Below, piece by piece: positions 47,859 through 59,446 of a DNA stretch of 64,000 nt. The DNA is taken from NCBI GenBank assembly GCA_037893225.1, contig JAZGUH010000928.1:434001-498000 (forward strand). The letters are read 5' to 3'. A program made the position numbers and the translations under genes. This DNA comes from Hippasteria phrygiana (lineage: Eukaryota > Echinodermata > Asteroidea > Valvatida > Goniasteridae). Numbering within the stretch: position 1 is the first letter of the stretch; every line of letters begins with the position of its first letter. The notes under the pieces were generated by a model. That model did not search any database, was not told the origin of the DNA, and saw only the letters and a program-made list of their open reading frames with translations.

Positions 47859-48069
47859 CCCTTTGAAGCCGGATGATGTCAAATGACGCCCCCGCCCCCA
47901 AAAAAGAATGGCCACCACGCCGGATGACGTACACATAATTTTCTGCATTTTCAATCCATTGTTTGATTATTGTGTACATGTTACGCTTGGCTGCACAACC
48001 CTCTTGTGTCCATTTTGCTTGGCTGCACAGGCCGCCCCAGCATCTCACTGTATTAATGTACTCAAGGGG
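47859..48069. mobile_element. TTAA element (CCCCTTG family), copy 2
   Basis: It begins CCCTTTGAAGCCGG after the shared TTAA and ends, in reverse, CCCCTTGAGTACATTA before TTAA at 48070-48073. The core AATCCATTGTTTGATTATTG is common to the family. Confidence 0.85.
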
Positions 48070-48095
48070 TTAACACATTACCACTTTCATATTAG

Positions 48096-48297
48096 CCCCT
48101 TGCCACCGGTTGACACAAATACGTGCAAATTGAAATTGCCACCTGGCCGGTTGACACAAATACAAGCAAATTTTTGCATTTTCAATCCATTATTGGGGTA
48201 TTGTGTACGTTATGCTTGGCTGCACAAGCCTCTTGTTTCCGTTTCGCTTGGCTGCATAACCCGGCCTGGTGCCCCGGCGCCACCCGGTGGCAAGGGG
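48096..48297. mobile_element. TTAA element (CCCCTTG family), copy 3
   Basis: TTAG flanks both sides (48092-48095 and 48298-48301). The termini are CCCCTTGCCACCGG, a perfect 14-bp inverted pair. The core AATCCATTATTGGGGTATTG matches copy 2. It lies 22 bp from it in the same orientation. Confidence 0.9.
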
Positions 48298-48301
48298 TTA
48301 G

Positions 48302-49760
48302 AGAACTGATATCTGTTGCTGTTGTTTCAATTTTTGTAATAACAGCAGAGAGATTATTGGGTTTTTAAAACTAATGCAATCCTGTACGCTAGCCATGGTA
48401 CTTTTTTCCCATATTTCCAATCATACAAAGTTGCATGAAGCACAGTGAACACACATCTAGGGGAGAACTGACTGCACCCCTTTTGATACACATATCAAAT
48501 AAACTCAAGTCAAAACTGGTTTACCACATCGGCCCATGGGGAAATACACAAGGTAAACAAAAAGTACACACTAAACTGAATCAACAAACCAAGGGGTTTT
48601 TTACGCAGCGCGCACCACATAACCTGAGTCAATATCCTCTGGGTAAGCCGTCCCAGAAGCCAATGTCGTAACTCCAATGGCACATACAATGTACAGGTAC
48701 TGTACACTTCCAGGGAACCTGGGACCGAGCAAGCGAGCTCAGGATTGGACGGCACGTGTAGTACGCTGCCTGAATGCCAGCCGTTCTGCACCTCAGCATT
48801 GGTATGTCAATATTTTTCCAGACTTAACCCTGTCTGGATTATGCATTCATAAAAAGCATAGGTGGGGGACAAGTGTTGTCTCGGTGTTCAGAGCAAAGTC
48901 TAAAGCCGATTATTTGCCTCCATGAACCTGTATCAAAATTGCATTCCAGCATGTCCGGGGTTTGCGTAACGACGTGAAAAGTAGCACAGACAAATGGGTC
49001 ATTTATCATCGCAACACCAAGTGAGCTCTAGCAAGGTGATGCACTTGGATTCTGATCATTCAATGATGTCTACAGCTGAAAGATTATAAATGCGCTTATC
49101 ATTTGTTTGGAAAAGGATCATCCCCGAAGGTTCGTGAAGGTGTTTACTGCAACTTTACATTGATTAATGGTGTTTGCTTTTCTCTCAATTCTTCAGTTGC
49201 TCATCAGGATGTTTCACAAATCCACAGATGACTGGCAGACACAAACTATTCTGAAACAGTTTTGAAATGTGCGACAATATTAAGAGCTGGTTCCACCGTA
49301 CAGCAAGCTTTAATTGACAAGTTGTTGACATGACGCAGGCAAAAATAGACCCTGAAACCAGAGCAGGACTACCAGCTTGAAGCATAGGATGGACTCAGGA
49401 TGCTTGGACCAGACATGGACATGCAGCGGCACACCCAAGGAGATGGTGGGGGAAGGAGGATTGAGATTTTCAAATTTATTTGTGATATTTGTTTTTGTTA
49501 GTCGCTCAGTGTGCAGTCTATCCATATGTGCATCAATAGCTTTCCTAATACATGCCCAATGTATACCTGGCACGATATGGGTCCAAGGGATATCCCCCCC
49601 CCCCCCAATCTTGTCCCTACACCCTATACAAACTCCAGACTATTGTTACCTAACACATCAATCCCCCCCCCCCCCCCCACCTGATCCTTTAAGCCAGACA
49701 TGAGCCAATGTGGCCCAACAGGCCGGCGTTTATCTCAGGCTTCTGTAGCATAAAAACGAT
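48302..49760. other. no supported gene
   Basis: Short frames only. C-runs lie at about 49597 and 49664. I see nothing else to name. Confidence 0.45.
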
Positions 49761-49763
49761 ATT

Positions 49764-49970
49764 TCTATTCCCCCTGGACGGGATGCCAGTCCATCGCAGG
49801 TTACTCCCCAGCTAATGCTGGTACCCATTTATACTCCTGAGTGGAGAGAGGCAAGTGGGGACGAAGTGGCTTGCCCAAGGACACAACATATGGCCAGTAG
49901 CTGGATTCGAACCCCCGACCCTCTGATCACGAGTCACAAATCCTAACCACTAGATCACACACTCCACCCA
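49764..49970 (-). mobile_element. tRNA-derived SINE, nearly full length
   Basis: On the minus strand the order is a tRNA-like head with GATCTAGTGGTTAGGAT (A box region) and GGTTCGAATCC (B box, complement at 49903-49913), then GTTGTGTCCTTGGGCAAG, GAGTATAAATGGGTACC and a tail GATGGACTGGCATCCCGTCC. This arrangement is the common invertebrate/deuterostome tRNA-SINE type. RNA polymerase III would transcribe it leftwards if active. Confidence 0.85.
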
Positions 49971-51587
49971 GATATCTGAAAATAATTCCTGAGATTCCGG
50001 GAACACAATGACAAACACAAAAGGAGTGGTCCCTCTGTCCCATATCTTGCTTCAAACGAAAATAAGCAAAGTAAAATTGCCACCATCAATGTCAGATAAA
50101 AATATGGACAGAAAACTAGTTAGCCCCGCCCGAAGACAAATCCTGGCTGAAATGAAACAAATCTGTCAAGATTCTCTGGCAAAAGGATTGCTCCAACAAA
50201 ACCACTTTGACAACCATGTATTGATCATGGTCAATGAAGACCACTATTAACCTAGGGAATTCATTACCCTGCCCGAAGCAGGGTTAGGACTAACACTGTA
50301 ATCTTAGGGTTAGCATCAGCGGAGACGACAACCTGGGTTAGCACGTGTGCTAACAACTTAACAAGTATGACAGGATCCTTGTTTGAAAGTGTGAAAGGAT
50401 CTTCTGTCAGCACCAACCTACTGAAAAGAGACTGTACCATTCGGAATGAATTCACCGAGATAGGGAATAAGAATGGAAATGTTTGAGACAAACCTACATG
50501 TGTATGAAAAGCCATAGTCAGAAACCCTAACATCCTAGGCATTCATTTGGGGTAAAGAACACTATACTACAAAATATTACACAATTTCTTATATGCCAGT
50601 GTAAAATGTAGTAAGAGTACTGCATACTACAGTTTACTACAAGGCGTATTTTGTAGTAACAGGTGAGGTTAGGGTTAGGAACAAAACACATCTTTACTGT
50701 CTCACCTTTTTCTGTTCGCTTGGCGTGTGCTGGGAATCAGCTGCCTTGGTGCTACTACTCCGTGGTTCATCGGTCGCATGCTGGGAACCGGCTGCGCGCT
50801 GGGAGCCAGTCGCCTTAGCACCGATGCTCCTTGGTAATCCCGACTTGATGGGCTTGGCAATGTTCGACTTCCCTTTTGCGGTTGCCTTTGACATGGTGGA
50901 GGAGGACTGAAGTAATCCGTTTTAGTACTGCACCAGGTTTATGATTTATGTAATCAATGGCCGTACATCTCCGACAGTTATTTTAACCGGCCGCATTCGC
51001 ATGGTGTGTTTGATCATGATGTCTATAAGGAACAGAGCGGGGGGGAAAAAAGTTGAGAAATATTATTTTTGTTCATATGCTGCAAGTATCATGACAATCT
51101 TAATTGACATTCAGCAAATTGTGTTGCTCTAATGCAACAAGTATGTTATTTTTCAGCATGTGATACAAACCAATCACGAATGACAAGTCTCTCTTCTGCC
51201 CCAAGCTAATCCTTGGAATGAAACTCATATCGCAATACACATTTTGATTACTGGTGAAGTATGAGTGACAGTCGGCCAGATAAAAACCTCCTTCGCCTGA
51301 AGCAGCTCACACAACCTTACTTTTCCTGTAGTCTGTCCTTATAAATTACTTCCCCTGGGCAGGTGTTTGGTAGTGTGAACAGTGACAGCCACCTGCCTGA
51401 GTGGTTCTCTATTCTTCTCATAATGGCATGGAAATTATACCCAGACTGGTTAACCTTGTTTTCTAAGAATCAGCTTTGTCGCTGACACACAAATTTCTCC
51501 ACTTTTGTTACAGGCCTTGACAGGGACAGCCCTAAAGTTAAGAATTAGAGCAGCAAAATACATTTGGTATGGCTGCATGCAGCCACA
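49971..51587. other. mostly unassigned; possible exon at 50694-50894
   Basis: An 80-codon plus-strand frame at 50008-50250 (ending FDNHVLIMVNEDHY) is hydrophilic but not recognised. TACTACAAAATATTAC and GTAGTAAGAG-type inverted motifs at about 50560-50670 suggest a small decayed element. No other gene is seen. Confidence 0.35.
50694..50894 (-). CDS. possible first coding exon, Ser/Ala/Lys-rich low-complexity N-terminus
   Basis: From an ATG preceded by CACC on the minus strand, the frame reads MSKATAKGKSNIAKP, then GLPRSIGAKATGSQ, then short Ser/Gln/His repeats (GSQRAAGSQHATDE). It ends near 50705 at an AAAAAG|GTGAGA splice-donor-like site, just before a stop. The basic, Ser/Pro-rich composition fits the disordered N-terminus of a nuclear or microtubule-binding protein, but no domain is recognisable and I found no convincing next exon. 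It could be a chance frame with internal repeats. Confidence 0.3.
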   Translation of the reverse strand: MSKATAKGKSNIAKPIKSGLPRSIGAKATGSQRAAGSQHATDEPRSSSTKAADSQHTPSEQKKVRQ

Positions 51588-51591
51588 TTAA

Positions 51592-51763
51592 GACCAATTT
51601 ACACATACGCGACATAGTCGCGCGACAATTTTTAAAATTCACTAAAATCAATTGGTGCGTTTTCATTTACAGAGTTGTGCGACGAGATGCTCATTAATTT
51701 GTGCGTATTTAGAAAAACGCGCGACAATATCGCACGACAAAGTCTCGTATGTGTAAATTGGCC
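51592..51763. mobile_element. TTAA-flanked inverted-repeat element (GACCAATTTACAC ends)
   Basis: TTAA at 51588-51591 then GACCAATTTACACATACG; the right end in reverse is GGCCAATTTACACATACG, then TTTA. CGCGCGACAAT motifs lie at both ends. It is 172 bp. Confidence 0.78.
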
Positions 51764-51819
51764 TTTAGGCCAGACTTGGAGGTCTGCCGAATTTGGAGGC
51801 CTTCAACTGGCTTATAAAT

Positions 51820-52110
51820 CCCTAACCATGCTGAATCCAACAGGATCCAACTGTTTGATAATTCCCGTTGGACCCTGTTGGATTGAGCAGCTGACGCCTT
51901 GTGTTACAATCCTGTTTGATTCAGCAGCCAACAGAAAAATATGTCGCAGTTGGATTCTGTTGGATTTAGGAGGCAAGTCATTTATTATTTTTAGTTACCC
52001 AGCAAATTGGCATGTTGGACTGTGTTGGACTGCGTTGGATTGAGCAGGAAACTCATATGAGTCACCGTTGGACTCTGTTGAATTTAGCATAGTAGTCCTG
52101 GTGAATGAAC
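51820..52110. repeat. short inverted repeat with iterated TGTTGGAT motifs
   Basis: ACCATGCTGAATCCAACAGG at the left and, in reverse, ACTATGCTAAATTCAACAG at the right face each other. Between them GTTGGACT/CTGTTGGATT occurs about eight times. It is probably a mini-element with subterminal binding motifs; the class is unknown. Confidence 0.6.
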
Positions 52111-53790
52111 CATTTAGGGGCCATTCAAAATTGTCAACGTTTTTAATATTTCGATCATTTTTTTCGAAATTTGCTTTGACTCACCCACCCACCCCAATTT
52201 TCGATCTTAAAATATTGATTTGCCACTCAATTAAAAAATAATAAAACTCTAGCTTAGTGACGGCATGACACGAGCCTGGGCTCCCCGCTTGAACATGTGC
52301 CCTGATGACTTTTTGTGTTTCATAATCACCTTCTGACCTATAGGCCTAGCGCTGGTGACACTGATTGTTTTCGTAGTCGATATTTTTTCCCCGCTATATT
52401 AAAATCATCTACAAATTACGGCATGATCAATGTTTTCAACAACTTTCGAAATTCTTGAAGTTGAAGCTACACAATACCACTTTTGGAGTTGACATTCGTG
52501 TACAAATCATGTACACCATTTTTCCAGGGCTTCGCAATGCGTGCAAGCAACTTATCGGTTTATTAGTACGGTTCCCATCTCTGCTGCAGTATCTATTTGA
52601 TAGCAGTAGAGACAGGAACTACATGTAGTCTACCGTGCCTGCTCGATGGATTAATTTAGATGCATGACTTAGGGGAATTTAAATATAGTATTTTATAATT
52701 TACAAATTTTCTCTTAGACACCCTTATTTGCATTTCAAATACTCTAAAAATGTATTGAGATTATATACAAACACTAATTCATTATGTTTGAAGGACATTA
52801 CATGTACATAAAACAATTTGCCAAGCATTTTCGGCAAAAAGGGGAATTCTTGCTACGCTTCAATTCTATGCATGTATATCAAAGGAAAGATGATAGTCAC
52901 TGTCCAGCCGTTTAAAGATGCTTCTTCCTTCAGGCTTTTATATCTGATCAATAATGTGCAGCTCGGTACGGCAGTGTTGTGCCAAATGCCAAAAAGTCAT
53001 AAAACCAGTCTATGGAGTATATAGAATATCCACTCTGCTGAACAACGGATGATACGTATAATACTACACATCTATGCCAGCACTGCACGCATGTACAGAG
53101 GGATAAAAAACAAACGAATCGAAACACGGGAGTAGAATTGGCAAGTTAAAAGAGATTTAATTTTAATTTTTCCTTTATTTTTTATTGAAAAGTGAATTCC
53201 GATTTTCAATAATTTTCCTTGACCCACCCACCCAAGTTTTCGAGAAATAATTTTTTTGAAATTTTAAAACAATTAAAATTTTGAATGGCCTCTCAGGGGG
53301 TTAGGGTTTTTAATGTGTGAAGCAAATTATTAAAAAAAAAAATGCACCTTTAAGTACAACAATTCAACATAAAAGCTGATGACTGGTTTTGAATGAAACA
53401 TTGCCAGGCTGTTTCCCTGAGACTGAGAGAGGAGGAATCTTTGTAGTACATGTACATTTCTGCTTCGAGTATAGTGATTTCAAAGGCTGTGATTTGGCTA
53501 AATTTCGACACATGTCAACTCCGAGACAACAATTTCTAGTAATAAACATAAATTGTTGTGTTAACCCTAACAGACGTGAATCATTGAAGAATGATTGATA
53601 ATGTGTAAAAAGTCTTGAAATTCTCTTTATGAATGCAAAGGTATGGGAAAAGATGTAACCTTAGACCAGAGTTGCAACCTTGACATTGACACATAAAAAC
53701 ATTATTGTCAAATGTTTAACAATGTTTTGGCTATGTACATGTAGGTCTATAGCAGGTTCCCATCAGACAGGCTTGAATGTCATACATGTA
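52111..53790. other. no supported gene
   Basis: AT-rich unique sequence. GGCCATTCAAAATT at about 52121 and its near-complement at about 53275 may be ends of an unclassified 1.2 kb element, but this is weak. Confidence 0.35.
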
Positions 53791-53792
53791 GG

Positions 53793-54452
53793 TGTCGTTC
53801 AGACGGAGGGCTAACTCTTGAGATATGTACATGTTGTAGCTACGAAAGAAGCTGGCTGGCTCCACCTAACAGAGTTGTCATTTAGTGGAATGCAACCTAC
53901 ACTCCCCTTTTTTAGCCAGCTCCGGGGCTGGCCAGCTCCGGGGCTGGCCAGCTCCGGGGCTGGCCAGCTCCGGGGCTGGCCAGCTCCGGGGCTGGCCAGC
54001 TCCGGGGCTGGCCAGCTCCGGGGCTGGCCAGCTCCGGGGCTGGCCAGCTCCGGGGCTGGCCAGCTCCGGGGCTGGCCAGCTCCGGGGCTGGCCAGCTCCG
54101 GGGCTGGCCAGCTCCGGGGCTGGCCAGCTCCGGGGCTAGCCTCGAAAATTTGTGGGGCTAGCCCCGCTTTCAGCTCAGCGAGACTTCTTTTTAAGTCTAC
54201 AATGTAGCTCCATCGTAATTTGTCGTTTGGACACAACTGACCTAGCCCACACTGATGTACCGTCATCCCATAACACATTTTGCGTGACATATTTGGAGAC
54301 CTTTTAGCTCCACTGCAACTAGCTCCGGAGCTAACCATCATCGTATGAACGTGAGCACATTTTATATTTTATCACTAGCTCTACAGAACCCCCCTCGTTG
54401 AGTTCATTAATTTGAAAGAGCTAGCTCAAAAGCTGCCCTCTATCTGAACATA
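53793..54452. mobile_element. putative element enclosing a 16-bp GC-rich array
   Basis: GTTCAGACGGAGGGC at 53797 and, in reverse, GTTCAGATAGAGGGC at the right end form imperfect inverted termini. Both are followed by CTAACTCTTGAG-like and AGCTTTTGAG-like sequence. No clear target duplication was found. Confidence 0.5.
53915..54139. repeat. 16-bp near-palindromic tandem repeat, about 14 copies
   Basis: The unit GCCAGCTCCGGGGCTG repeats with essentially no divergence. CCAGCTCCGGGGCTGG differs from its own reverse complement at only two positions, so each unit can form a hairpin. Pro/Ala/Gly-rich frames on both strands are products of the repeat. Confidence 0.98.
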
Positions 54453-57400
54453 GGGTTCAAAGAAATACGATGCATCAACTCTCTGGTGGTATTTCACAGC
54501 AACAACTTCCATCAGTGAGAAATTTGAGTGCATCGTGCAATGTAAGAAGATTTAATAGTTAAAAAAAAAAAAAGTGGCCCTTGTGTTCACTGTCGAGATC
54601 AGTGAAATCCCACCAAAATGGTCATGGCACATATTTCTTCAGTATGCTTGCTAAAAAAATACCATACACTGTGAATGTACATGTGCTATTCTTACAGGTG
54701 GTAAATTTCAACCCTGGGACAAGCTCCCTTACGCCCGATGATGCACAAGAATTATAAGCATCTCCCTTCATGTCACACATTATATATCTTCATCTGTTCA
54801 CTCTTCAGAGTGTGGGGGAAGGTTGTTGAACTGAATCTGGGACATATCTCTATTCAAACTCCCCAGCAGTGCAACAATATCGCTAGTGGCTGGCACACTG
54901 GCATGATGAACCGGGTCATGTAAATGTACAGAATTGTTTTTGTTTTCCTGCACGTGCCCGATATTTCTTTCCGCTGCCTCTGAAATCATGCTGAGGCCTC
55001 TGGGGACAGTTTCTTCACGGGTAAGTGTAAGAGGAGGCAGACAGTATGTCTCCAATCGTATGGATTGTCACCCGCTCTCAGAAACTCCCTGTCCGTGCTA
55101 CCCTGTATTACAGTACACAGTAGACAACAGAAATTGGGTCCAAAACGTTCCAGCAATGGTCAATTTGGCCAGCCTGTGGCAGGACATGATTTCCCCCACG
55201 ACAGATGAGGGGGGTGAAGAAACGTGAAACTTTCCATATTGAAGGGGACATTGCATTTGAAATCAGGTTAAAACGGGAGCAGGGGGGCTTGGTTTAATAC
55301 AACCCACTGAAAGGCTAGCTGAAGAAGTTGTTTTGAAATCCAAGAGAAAAATCTAATCTGTCTTTGACAGACACTGGATACATTTTGTGTTCTTGAATTT
55401 CAGTCGACGATATTTTTCTGCCTCCTTTTAAAGCCTTAACTTAAAAAGAATTGATTTTCATTTGATCTCAACTGAAACCCATGTGAGGCTTACGTTCCTA
55501 TCATGTCAAAATATTGCCCTGTAATTTAACAATGCCAATCTGAAAGATCAGGGCATCTGCAGCCAATCACTCAAAGTCTTCCTTTTATATATCACATCTT
55601 TTTATATATTACATTCCTTTTATATATCCAATAACATATCATACATTGTACAATGTACTAATGATCATAAAATCTTGCCAATGTACATAGTACGTACCAT
55701 AGTGCTTAAACTAAAAAAAATTATCAAAATTATCTTTTCTTCAGTATTTATGTTCATATACGAAAAAAATTAATAGCATCATTTTCAACTAATCAGTAAC
55801 TACTGATTACTTTCAATGGGTGGAAAAGTATTTATTTAAAAAAATAGAATGAGAAGGTAGGCCTACATGTATGTGTACACGCATGCTCCTTTCTCTCAAA
55901 CTTATTAAATCATTAGTCTAGGTGTTAAAGTAAATCTTAAACAAACAACAACAAATTTCTCTGAAAACCACTACATTTGGCATACATTTACTTCACTGGT
56001 CACAATAGGTGATTTCTGTCGTGATTAATGCCGGGCAATGACGGACTGTCCACTCAAGGCTGATGGCGTCTCTCTTCTCTCTCTCTCTGTCTGTCTCAAT
56101 GAAGTGGCGTGACTGTCGTTGAATAAAATTTCCATCCCCGGGCATGCTCAGGATTCAGAACGGGGAGCGTCTGCCGTCTGAAGCACGATGCAGACCTGCT
56201 GGGGTACCCAGCTGGTTGAGTCCCCATCGGGTCATAAATGAATACTGACCAAGTCGAAAACGAGCTCTTAGTCTTGCGCAGTCAGGGGAACCTTGTTTAG
56301 AAATGTCATTCTCTATAAATATCCCCATCGGAGTAATAGAACACGGACCAGGTGGTTTATTGGTGATGCATGTATGTATGATCCTCTCTCCAGCACAGAT
56401 ACATTTAGCTTACACAAACGAGAGATTTTTAAAAGGTTAAGGAAAATGCATAGGTTTTAAATTTGAGTCCCCGGAGATTATCAGCATCTGAGGACTCATG
56501 TGGACATAAATAAATATGTAGGCCTACATTTGCCATTTTATTTGTGTCTTTTTATGATCAACACATTGTACACTTGTCCACACTGTATATCTTCTAATTA
56601 TCAGTGGAAAAACCCGGCAAAACTTTCAAAATAATATTTTAATGCAGTATGTGTATCTTCTGCAGAAAGAGTAGACTTTCACATAAAAATAGCTTGTCAT
56701 CTTCTCATGCAGTCAACTCAATACATTAACAGTCACTAATATTATTCATTAATTAGTAAATCTGGTTACATATCCTGGGCACATGTTGTACAAGCAATAC
56801 TCAAACCCGAGTCCAGCAACCCCATATATGCATTACACCAGGCCTGCATTACACTCACTCACTCATAATATTTTTCAAAATCCATTTTCTTCAGAATGCA
56901 TGACATAAATGTGCCACATGTACAAAGATCAAGTACATGTACATGTAGCTACGTGCAAAACATCATGTCGAAATGTTAAATCAGACCATGATCATGCATT
57001 ACCATTTTCAAAATCGAATTTTCTAAAGTCAAGCTGCTTGCCAAGAAAACAAACATTTCTAGGAAATGTTTTAAAGATGTTTTTATGACAAATTAAACCC
57101 TTGAACTGCTGAAATTCCAGATTTTAGCATGGTGCAAAAAAGGTATTTTTCGTCCACTAGAAATCTGATATCTGCATGAGATACATTATGAGAAGTTTAT
57201 GTACACCAATTTGTTTAAAGCAACCTTATTTTAGTTAGTTGTAACAGCAAATACAAATCTACAAAATTGAATTTCAAGGCTAGTTCATACTTCACACGTA
57301 TTTGTCATAATGGTGAATATCCAAATGAACCAAACATTTACGACGCCATGAAATTCGCCTCGTTTTTGCCTTCACGTGAAGTATTATCCAGTCATAACAT

Positions 57401-57491
57401 TTACCTTCTCTTGATGTACATGTGTCGAAATGTTTTGAAATTTAAAAAAAGATGTTGCAATTAATCACCAAGAAAATGACACATAAGCTCA
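54453..57491. other. no supported gene
   Basis: The region 54800-55230 is open on both strands (minus frame with REETVPRGLSMISEAAERN), but no family is recognisable. The stretch 56000-56360 is balanced and non-repetitive with a short CT-repeat at 56070-56098. Regulatory or exonic content is possible but unsupported. Confidence 0.35.
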
Positions 57492-57499
57492 GAAAATAC

Positions 57500-58023
57500 T
57501 AGGGCTGTCCTAAATATACCGAATATTCGAAAGTCAACTGAATATTCAAATACTTTTTTGCCGGTTCAAATATTCGAAAAAAATATGCACTAATACAGAA
57601 TCACTCCGCGGCTATTTTAATAGAAAAGTTACTGCGCTTAGCAGTGTCAAATGCCGTTTTTTGTCGACGGTTATTTTTTATGGACGGAGGTTTATTGTTC
57701 CCATCCGGTAAAACCCTTATGAAGAAAATTACTGCAAAAAACGCAGGCTGGAGTTTGGTTTCTTGTTATCATAACATTGTACATACATGTACAAACCCGT
57801 AATAATCAGGTGCATGCAAAAAAATGTGTAGATCGGGCGATCCATAATATCTATCGCCGCTCGTAAAACACCGGCATGCTTTGCGTGCAACTTTCAACCA
57901 GCGCTGATACAGTTGCAGCCAAGGCGTAACAAAATTGATCGGCGAGTATCGAATATTCAAATATTCGGTCAAACCCAGTTTCCAATAATCAAATACTAAA
58001 TTATTTGAACATGAACAGCCCCA
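57500..58023. mobile_element. hAT-like element with AATATTCGAA motifs, copy 2
   Basis: The left end is TAGGGCTGTCCTAAATATACC and the right end in reverse TGGGGCTGTTCATG. Flanks GAAAATAC (57492-57499) and AAAAATAC (58024-58031) match in seven of eight. ATATTCGAA/TTCAAATA motifs are iterated at both ends. It is non-autonomous. Confidence 0.85.
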
Positions 58024-58031
58024 AAAAATAC

Positions 58032-58861
58032 CTGCAGAGCAGACCACTTTGGGAAGGTACTGTACATTGTATACCTTCAGGCCCAGAAGGCAAATTCAAT
58101 GTGCAAATCACATTGTCGGGATGTAACTAGCCTGGGTGATTGACCGTGCAAATTGAGGCCCCTCAAACGTCTAACCAAATTTGAAGTCATTTTCATTCTT
58201 GATTCAGGATAGCAGGTCTAGTGTGGAGAGAAACATCTCACTCAGAGGGTTTTGAGTGTGCCAGCTTGCCGACATTACGACTTCTGTGTCAGGGTTTCAC
58301 ACACGGTTCACACAACATTCACAAAATATTACTGTATTTTGTGTTCTTTCCTTCAATTCATTTAGCAAACAGGGATACTTTCAGTATGTGGTTACCAAAC
58401 TTCACACGATTTGCATGCAATTTGTTTATTTTTTTGTGAAAAATAAATCAGTAAAAAACAGATAAAAATCAATCACTACATTTTATGCTCTTTCTTTGAA
58501 ATAAAGTCTGCCATATGAGGAGAATTTTCAGTACATGGAAAGTAAAAAACCAAACCTGCACCCAATAACTGCAACTATGTAAATTGCAATTTTACAGGCA
58601 TCCTTAATTCTGATAGATTTTATCAATGAAGACATGGTATTAATTAATGTGTATTAATTTTAAACTCATAAACCTTTCAGAAAGTTAGAACAAATCGTGC
58701 ATCTTCCTCCAGATCAGCTCGTTAACTATAGACTCTGCGTGCAAATAAAATATTTTCTCAAATGCATGTGTGTTTTTCATCATTTAACATCTGGAGCCAT
58801 AAGGAATTCAAAATAATATTTCTGTTACCAAAGTTAACAAACTGGGCAAATGTATTGTACG
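58032..58861. other. no supported gene
   Basis: AT-rich unique DNA with no repeat ends or recognisable frames. Confidence 0.45.
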
Positions 58862-58865
58862 TTAA

Positions 58866-59446
58866 AGGTAGTGTACATGATTGGTAATACTCCAAAAAAT
58901 TATGTTACTGAATTATTATGAAATACACTTTTACTGTAAATTAATACTATCTCAATCATCCTGTGAAATTATGGCACCAGGTGTGCTGTCGTTTTCAAAA
59001 AAATTATATCATTTTTCAGCGATTGTTCAGCCGAACAATCGTTGGAAAACTGCCCTCTATTGATCAAATGTAGTTAATCCGTGTTGTGTCTAAAATGGGT
59101 CAACAATCCGAAAACTGGCGCATGCCTAGTGTACCGAAGCGACGTGTTTTAACCACAGCATGCAGTGGATCTTGGACGTTCCGCTCAGTCTCTCGGCCTC
59201 TGTACATGTTAGGTCTATGTGACCAATTGAAAACGACCCCATTTACACAAATTGGGAATATTTTACAAGAGGGCGCTATAACAAATGCCGCTCGACGGTT
59301 AAAAACGAACGGCGTTTTTTTTTTTTTCGCCATCCAAGAAAGCAAAACTTTGAACAGGTCAGTGGAACGATATTTCCTATAAAATACTAACCCCCAAGTC
59401 CGCCCATTTCTGAAAATTGCAACAAATGACCAATCATGTACACTAC
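58866..59446. mobile_element. TTAA MITE (AGGTAGTGTACA family), copy 7, second subtype, inverted
   Basis: TTAA at 58862-58865 then AGGTAGTGTACATGATTGG. The right end reads CCAATCATGTACACTAC but lacks the final CCTTTAA, so the terminus is altered. The interior matches 11659 and 39468 in reverse. The 133-codon minus-strand frame here is repeat-derived. Confidence 0.88.

Noticed and set aside
53811..54341. 176-codon minus-strand frame rich in Pro/Ala/Gly, and its plus-strand mirror
   Set aside because: It is the 16-bp repeat read in frame on both strands, with no independent coding evidence.
54798..55230. Overlapping open frames on both strands
   Set aside because: Neither has a recognisable family. 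The minus frame looks slightly exon-like, but no splice sites convinced me.
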